Assembly (NCBI GenBank): GCA_947259495.1
Contig: CAMYLV010000002.1
Location: forward strand, 1 to 64,000
Length of the DNA stretch: 64,000 nt
Direction: 5' to 3'
Source of the DNA: an uncultured Desulfobacterales bacterium
Lineage (GTDB): Bacteria; Desulfobacterota; Desulfobacteria; Desulfobacterales; JAHEIW01
The position numbers and the translations under genes were made by a program. Positions 59,521-64,000 of the stretch are shown here, one piece after another; positions within the stretch are counted from its first letter, which is position 1; every line of letters begins with the position of its first letter. The notes under the pieces were generated by a model. That model made no database searches. It was not told the origin of the DNA and was given only the letters and a program-made list of their open reading frames with translations.

Positions 59521-60425
59521 GTTGCCAGTAGCGGGTAGCGTTTTAGCCGCAATGGCACTTCGACTTTTACACCCGAATGACGTTCTATTTTCCAGAGAAT
59601 GTAGTCAACCCCGCCGCGAAAAGTCAGCAGGCCTTTGAGCAGTCTTAAAACAGAAAGCAATTTGCCCTGCCAGGACCTGACCATCCAGTCCAACTGACTT
59701 ATGCGACGAACACGGTCGGGAATCGATGTCATGTAGTGATACGTGCCATTTTTCTTTTGGATATCGATGGGATAATTTAGGCGGCCCAGCGCTGCACGGG
59801 TCATGTTTTCGTAATAACGCGGTGCAGCCTCAAATAAACCCACCAATTTCTCCGATCGCTCAGCTCGGAGTTCAGCGCGATAGCTGAGTTTCCATCCCAG
59901 TTGCCATAAGTCGCGAGCCGTAAAAGAAGCCGGCGCGCGGGGCAGCACCCGTGCAACGAAGCGCAATACAGCTTGTACCAATGCAGATTGAATGCACCCC
60001 ACAATCTGATCATTGCGGGCATAGATCAGACCCACCGGTTGGGCAAATCGTCCCCAGATATAAGAGTGAAACCAGCGGGATGCTCCCGCGGTAAAATCAT
60101 TCAACGAAAGCACTGCATACTTGGCGCGTACCACACGATCCTCAAAAGGCACTTCGATATAAAATACATTGGGTGGCAGCAGATTGTTCAGGGCGGCCAG
60201 GAGACTTCTGGGTTCAATTGTGCGGTAACGATCCACCAATACGTACAGGTCAACCAGCCCGCCACGATCTTCACCGGTTCGCAGACATGAGCCGTAAAAC
60301 AGAATTGCTTCAATCGCATCTCCATAATTTGCTAAAAGCCTATCGGTCAGGGCATGTACCGCCGGTGAAGCAGGCTGGGCCATCTGTCGGTAAATTTGAT
60401 CAATAAGTTTTGTTTTCGTAGGCAT
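59475..60425 (-). CDS. Tam41-like nucleotidyltransferase (candidate CDP-diacylglycerol synthase)
   Basis: The 316-residue protein has a nucleotidyltransferase signature ILFYGSCLRTGEDRGGLVDL near residue 41 (GS with D..D pattern, VDLYVLVD), and a middle part AKYAVLSLNDFTAGASRWF followed by YIWGRFAQPVGLIY (about 105-140). This arrangement resembles mitochondrial Tam41 (PF09139), which makes CDP-diacylglycerol from phosphatidic acid and CTP. Two late hydrophobic segments suggest membrane contact. It sits between an acyltransferase and a diacylglycerol-kinase-like gene, which fits a lipid role. The assignment is by motif resemblance; another nucleotidyltransferase function is possible. Confidence 0.65.
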   Translation of the reverse strand: MPTKTKLIDQIYRQMAQPASPAVHALTDRLLANYGDAIEAILFYGSCLRTGEDRGGLVDLYVLVDRYRTIEPRSLLAALNNLLPPNVFYIEVPFEDRVVRAKYAVLSLNDFTAGASRWFHSYIWGRFAQPVGLIYARNDQIVGCIQSALVQAVLRFVARVLPRAPASFTARDLWQLGWKLSYRAELRAERSEKLVGLFEAAPRYYENMTRAALGRLNYPIDIQKKNGTYHYMTSIPDRVRRISQLDWMVRSWQGKLLSVLRLLKGLLTFRGGVDYILWKIERHSGVKVEVPLRLKRYPLLATCVIFWKLYRRGAYR

Positions 60426-60427
60426 GA

Positions 60428-61462
60428 TTATAATTGGAGAAACGATGCCTGTCCGCCGGAACTGACCACGACAGGCCCAAGCTTCCTGTCAGGTTTATAT
60501 AATTCTCCATCGAGATTAAACCCACTGTCCAGGGTCAGCCGGGCCTCGTCGATATTGTGACTGACGTAGCCATTCGTTGGTTTAACGTGACGGCTTTGAT
60601 GACCGCGCATGGCTGACGGCAATACTTGCAGAAAATGCCGGGGATGGGCATCAATCGCTGTGTAATGCAGCGGTTTGGGTTGAGAACCCCAAAAAGGACG
60701 CAGGCCCAGGAACAACCGTTGCAGGGTCGTAATCAGAACTAGGAGATATTGTTGTTTTTGCGGTGCATTTTGATTCAAGCCGATGGTGATGGGCACCGAA
60801 GATACTACGTTGCGATCTTTCAAAAACACCGCCCATAAAAATCGGGCCATGGCGACGCCGGCGCCTATTTCGCCGCGGACGCCTTTTGTGTGAACCTTTT
60901 GAAGGCAAAAGTGCGTTGCCTGATAAATGGCGGCTGCTCCGAAAAACATTCCATAAATCGGTGTTTTTAGAGAAGGCATTTTCACCTTCAGGACCGGACG
61001 CTGTATCATAATGGCACGGTCGTTTTTTGTGCGCACCCAGCTGAAAAGTCTTTGAAGCGCACTTATACGAGATCCCTTTAATCCGACATCTCCGGCAATC
61101 ATACTGGTCGTGCCGGCTGAAGGCAGAACTGCCAGCGCGGGTTTTATTTCAAAAAGGCGGTGTTGAAAAATTGCAGTTAAAGCTGCCTGGACTGTCCCGT
61201 CTCCGCCGTTGACAACCAGAATATTGACCTCCTGACGGGCAAAATCCGCCAGTGTCTCAGACACATCTGATGGGGTTTGAACCTCACGCTGCAACACCGC
61301 GGGTTGCGATGCCGCTGCCGCCTCACGGATTTTTTTCAAACCGTTTCGGTTGCCGCCGCTCAGCGGATTGTGTAATATACCAATACGTAAGGTGGAATTG
61401 GATGCCATAAAGTGCAAAGGTGATCCCAACGGTGAGTTGGTTTTTAGAACCAGTCGGTTCAT
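60428..61462 (-). CDS. Diacylglycerol kinase-like lipid kinase (DAGK catalytic domain)
   Basis: Such enzymes phosphorylate diacylglycerol or related lipids with ATP. Family marks are GILHNPLSGGNRNGLKKI near residue 25 and VVNGGDGTVQAALTAIF near 83, that is the NPxSG and GGDGT nucleotide sites, and the late DGELYKPDRKL segment. The start is uncertain: ATGs occur at 61462 (used), 61408 and further upstream, where the frame would overlap the divergent phosphoesterase gene; 61408 (MASNSTLRIGI) is also plausible. It stops two bases before the Tam41-like gene. Confidence 0.85.
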   Translation of the reverse strand: MNRLVLKTNSPLGSPLHFMASNSTLRIGILHNPLSGGNRNGLKKIREAAAASQPAVLQREVQTPSDVSETLADFARQEVNILVVNGGDGTVQAALTAIFQHRLFEIKPALAVLPSAGTTSMIAGDVGLKGSRISALQRLFSWVRTKNDRAIMIQRPVLKVKMPSLKTPIYGMFFGAAAIYQATHFCLQKVHTKGVRGEIGAGVAMARFLWAVFLKDRNVVSSVPITIGLNQNAPQKQQYLLVLITTLQRLFLGLRPFWGSQPKPLHYTAIDAHPRHFLQVLPSAMRGHQSRHVKPTNGYVSHNIDEARLTLDSGFNLDGELYKPDRKLGPVVVSSGGQASFLQL

Positions 61463-61650
61463 ACGGGTTGTTTGGCGGGCAGTCCGCCTGTTTTCTTTCG
61501 ATATGAAAGTGGCGCTTATCAACCGGTGTGACCAGCCGACGCGAGACGCCATTGCAAAAAACAATTCGCTATTATATACGAGAAATGGTGTTTTTTGTAA
61601 AGTCATACGGGACCCAGACTGCTGAAACCTACAATTTTAAATCCAAACCG

Positions 61651-62583
61651 ATGAACCCTAACGATACGTTCACTTTGGCGCACCTTTCAGACCCGCACAT
61701 GGCATATCCTGGAGGCAGCCGATTTTCCGATTTTTTAAACAAACGTTTTTTCGGGTATCTTAAGTGGCGTTTGAGACGACAGTCCGAACATCATAGCGAC
61801 GTTCTTATCAGAATGATTCAGGATGTCCGTAACAGCCAACCCGATCATGTCGTTGTTACCGGGGATCTAACCCACCTGGGTCTGCCGGCTGAGTTTGCAA
61901 AAGCAAAAGAATTGTTGGAGGCTCTGGGGCCCGCATCTCAGGTGACCATAATTCCCGGAAACCATGACGCCTATGTTGACGGTGCCCTGGATTGCCGTCT
62001 GCTTGAATGGTTGGATTATATGGTTTCCGATGGAATAAAAGTTTGCGATGGAACGGATACCGCGGTTAGCGCGTTATTTCCAAGTTTGCGGGTGCGCGAT
62101 GGTGTGGCGCTCATCGGTGTTTCCACGGCACAGCCGTGTTCGACCTTTCTAGCAGTTGGCTGTGTTGGAAATGACCAGTTGCAGCGACTTCAGAAAATAC
62201 TCGTCGAGACGGGCCAAAAAGGCCTGTTTCGCATCGTTCTTATTCATCATCCACCGAAATCCGGTGTGGTCAGCTGGCGCAAAAGGCTCACCGATGCCGA
62301 AGCTTTGCAAAACGCGATGCAGGATTGTGGGGCTGAATTGATTCTGCATGGTCACTCGCATCACCCATCTCGCACCTACCTGGAGACATCCCACGGCCGC
62401 ATTCCGGTGATCGGCGTCCCATCAGCTTCAGCTGCCGGTGAGGATCCAAGGCGTCGCGCACGATACCATCTTTATCGTTTGTCGCGAAGATCAGATGGCT
62501 GGGATATACAGGTTAGCGTGCGGAGTTATGTCAATAAAGACAAGCGTTTCGATACAGAGGACGAATACCGTCTGACCGAATAA
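61651..62583 (+). CDS. Calcineurin-like metallophosphoesterase
   Basis: The 310-residue protein contains the full set of metal-binding motifs: LAHLSDPHMAYPGGS near residue 9 (DxH), VVTGDLTHLG near 68 (GDxx), IIPGNHDAYVDG near 101 (GNHD), VLIHHPPKSG near 200 and LILHGHSHHPSRTY near 230 (GHxH). It is closest to the CpdA/UDP-diacylglucosamine pyrophosphohydrolase-like group. The substrate is not clear; its neighbours suggest a phospholipid or nucleotide-lipid. It is transcribed away from the kinase gene, with about 190 bases between starts. The ATG at 61651 is preferred to one at 61528. Confidence 0.83.
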   Translation: MNPNDTFTLAHLSDPHMAYPGGSRFSDFLNKRFFGYLKWRLRRQSEHHSDVLIRMIQDVRNSQPDHVVVTGDLTHLGLPAEFAKAKELLEALGPASQVTIIPGNHDAYVDGALDCRLLEWLDYMVSDGIKVCDGTDTAVSALFPSLRVRDGVALIGVSTAQPCSTFLAVGCVGNDQLQRLQKILVETGQKGLFRIVLIHHPPKSGVVSWRKRLTDAEALQNAMQDCGAELILHGHSHHPSRTYLETSHGRIPVIGVPSASAAGEDPRRRARYHLYRLSRRSDGWDIQVSVRSYVNKDKRFDTEDEYRLTE

Positions 62584-62606
62584 ATCATTTACGCCGGATC
62601 AGATGG

Positions 62607-63413
62607 TCAAAAAGCCTGCTTTTTAGCCAAGCGTTGCACGAAATGCCAATCATCAACACTATCAACGTCTATGGCAGCTTGCGGAAAGGGAAGCAGCACA
62701 GCGCGCACGTTTACCTGCATTTTGTTTGAAAGCAGGTCCAAGCCGTCATTTAATGAAATTCTGCCCAGAAGATACCGCACCACCGTCCGCAGACCCAGAA
62801 TCCGCATCATTCGCAGCGGTTTCTTGCGTTGCCGTTCAATCTGGCGCCAAAATTGAGCTGCCCGATCAGAACGGGGATTCAGAAAACCAAACAGGTTACA
62901 GCCGCTATACGCGCCATCTTTGAATTTTATGGCCGTGCGTCGGGTGTCAGGAAATGCAGCCATAACACCTTCATATGCCGTCAGGCCGACGGCCACATCA
63001 CATCGCAGCCGGCTAGCTTCGTTGCAAAAATAATCAACTATCTGCGGGGTCAACAAGGCATGATCAGCTGTGGTGACCAGCACCGGTTTGTTGTCGGGGA
63101 AAGCTTGTAAGGCGTGGTAGGTGCTTAAGCTTGGTGTTGATTGGCTGGCAATCCATTGGACTTCCCGCGTTTCAAGACAGGCTTTAAGCCCGGGTTCATG
63201 CGCTATTAAGGATTGCGAGGGGCCGCATAAAACCCGCGGCCCGACCTGTCGTGCAGCCGCTAATGCATCTAAAACCCGTTGGACCATCGGCCGGCCGCCG
63301 ATCGGAGCAAATGACTTGCAGGCCACCCCGGCAGCTTCGGCCACCGGGTCCCTGTCCGGCCGTTTGCCTGCGAGAATTATCGCTGTAAAGGGCGTTGTCG
63401 TCTCAGCAGTCAT
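62607..63413 (-). CDS. MobA-like NTP transferase domain protein
   Basis: The 268-residue protein has a Rossmann-type nucleotidyltransferase fold: TAIILAGKRPDRDPVAEAAG at the start with the LAGxR signature, KSFAPIGGRPMVQRVLDAL near residue 33 (K in the P-loop-like region), and PVLVTTADHALLTP near 107 where TADHAL supplies the metal aspartate. MobA and related sugar- or inositol-phosphate cytidylyltransferases share this fold. Here it may activate a head-group for lipid synthesis, but the substrate is not known. It converges on the phosphoesterase gene with a 23-base gap. Confidence 0.8.
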   Translation of the reverse strand: MTAETTTPFTAIILAGKRPDRDPVAEAAGVACKSFAPIGGRPMVQRVLDALAAARQVGPRVLCGPSQSLIAHEPGLKACLETREVQWIASQSTPSLSTYHALQAFPDNKPVLVTTADHALLTPQIVDYFCNEASRLRCDVAVGLTAYEGVMAAFPDTRRTAIKFKDGAYSGCNLFGFLNPRSDRAAQFWRQIERQRKKPLRMMRILGLRTVVRYLLGRISLNDGLDLLSNKMQVNVRAVLLPFPQAAIDVDSVDDWHFVQRLAKKQAF

Positions 63414-63446
63414 CTGTTACCTGAATATTTTACCAGTGGTGTGCTT

Positions 63447-64000
63447 TTAAATCAGATCTTTGCCATAAATTCGATAGCGCTTGTAAACGATGCCCTTGAT
63501 CCCTTCAATGATACCACGCGTGCCTTTATTATCTTCCAATATCCATGACATATCCACCTCTTTTACGCCGTGCTTGACAGACGGTGAATATAAATCCTGG
63601 ATCATCATGAGCGCCATTGCCGCCCCCATCAGGCTATCCTGATATCGCTGTCTGACCCCCATAAAAGGAATGCGCGTTGTTTCGGGAAATCTGACTTTCA
63701 AACGCCAGAGCAACTTAAGCCAGCCGAACGGTAACAGTCGACCGTTTAAATCGCGAATGACTTCGTTGATATTGGGCACCATCACCATAAATGCTTCAGG
63801 CCTGTCGTCGATTTCAGCAATTTTAACCATTTCAAATTTCAACACCAGCTTAAATTCCCTGCCCAGCTGTTTAAACTCCATCGGGGTAAACGGGATAAAT
63901 CCCCAGTTTTGAGACCAGGCGTCGTTGAAAATGTCGCCAATGATCTTCAGGTCTTCGTCAAAATATGATTTTCGCAAAGAGCGTATTTTCACGCGTTTTT
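63447..64000 (-). CDS. GNAT-like acyltransferase family protein, C-terminal part (cut by window edge)
   Basis: The reading frame continues past position 64000, so this is an incomplete gene. The visible 180 or so residues resemble YghO-like GNAT family proteins: DIFNDAWSQNWGFIPFTP near the beginning, MVMVPNINEVIRDLNGRLLP in the middle and a late VDMSWILEDNKGTRGIIEG. A GTG at 63992 is in frame but is unlikely to be the true start because the family domain begins further upstream. Function unknown. Confidence 0.7.
   Translation of the reverse strand, partial: KRVKIRSLRKSYFDEDLKIIGDIFNDAWSQNWGFIPFTPMEFKQLGREFKLVLKFEMVKIAEIDDRPEAFMVMVPNINEVIRDLNGRLLPFGWLKLLWRLKVRFPETTRIPFMGVRQRYQDSLMGAAMALMMIQDLYSPSVKHGVKEVDMSWILEDNKGTRGIIEGIKGIVYKRYRIYGKDLI

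Overview
The window is about 64 kb of a chromosome from a Gram-negative (diderm) bacterium. It is most likely a member of the Desulfobacterota, the former Deltaproteobacteria. Supporting signs are the outer-membrane set (bamA, ompH/skp, lptF, lptG, lolE, lolD), the order rpsF-rpsR-DUF2232 gene-rplI-dnaB, an F0 operon (atpZ-atpI-atpB-atpE) that stands apart from F1 genes, a DHH-CBS-nucleotidyltransferase fusion, and RemA and DUF4416 proteins. The assignment comes from gene content and order only. No rRNA gene is present.

Layout. (1) 1-6.3 kb, minus strand: tRNA-Val and the cluster scpB, scpA, trpS, M50 protease, DHH-CBS-tRNA nucleotidyltransferase. (2) 6.4-9.4 kb: type IV pilus/type II secretion inner-membrane protein PilC and a PilS-like histidine kinase. 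(3) 9.5-20.3 kb: lysS, lolE-lolD, bamA-ompH-fabZ, lptF-lptG and a small Trm112-like gene, which together form an envelope-biogenesis block. (4) 20.4-29.3 kb: DUF4416 gene, yicC-remA-gmk, rlmB, comF, rfaE2-pgeF-pyrK, and the F0 genes ending at a clear terminator. (5) 29.4-38.2 kb: uvrA (minus) diverging from an atypical dnaA (plus), then a minus-strand block of inositol monophosphatase, hflX and dnaB. (6) 38.2-42.7 kb: ribosomal protein operon, a VanZ-like small protein, tRNA-Lys(CTT) and a KptA-like protein with a basic tail. (7) 42.8-49.9 kb: hemL, a cNMP-binding/PilZ protein, a hybrid histidine kinase, mpl and a PlsC-type acyltransferase. (8) 50-56.6 kb: birA and a biotin ECF transporter (bioY, ATPase, EcfT), then trkA-trkH. 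(9) 56.6-58.6 kb: tRNA-Lys(TTT), a degenerate tRNA-like copy, tRNA-Glu, and a 1.45-kb islet bounded by a perfect 99-bp direct repeat. (10) 58.5-64 kb: a candidate lipid-metabolism neighbourhood (LpxL-like acyltransferase, Tam41-like nucleotidyltransferase, diacylglycerol-kinase-like protein, metallophosphoesterase, MobA-like nucleotidyltransferase) and a GNAT-like gene cut by the window edge.

The most unusual layer is non-coding. At least three families of short palindromic repeats without open reading frames recur between genes. Family A has five copies of about 102 bp. Family B has terminal inverted repeats and is about 303 bp when full length, with shortened copies. Family C is a string of four hairpins with two copies. 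They are nested: A lies inside B between lptF and lptG, and C lies inside A before lysS. C also sits in the loop of an apparent terminator near tRNA-Lys(CTT). Their ends appear to supply start-proximal signals of neighbouring genes: Shine-Dalgarno-like bases for lptG and dnaB, and a start codon for comF.

Other points of interest are the 99-bp direct repeat at tRNA-Glu, a DnaA with an altered DNA-recognition motif next to phased AT-rich repeats, a KptA homologue lacking catalytic residues, and a Tam41-like protein in a bacterial lipid cluster. The rest is conserved housekeeping sequence.
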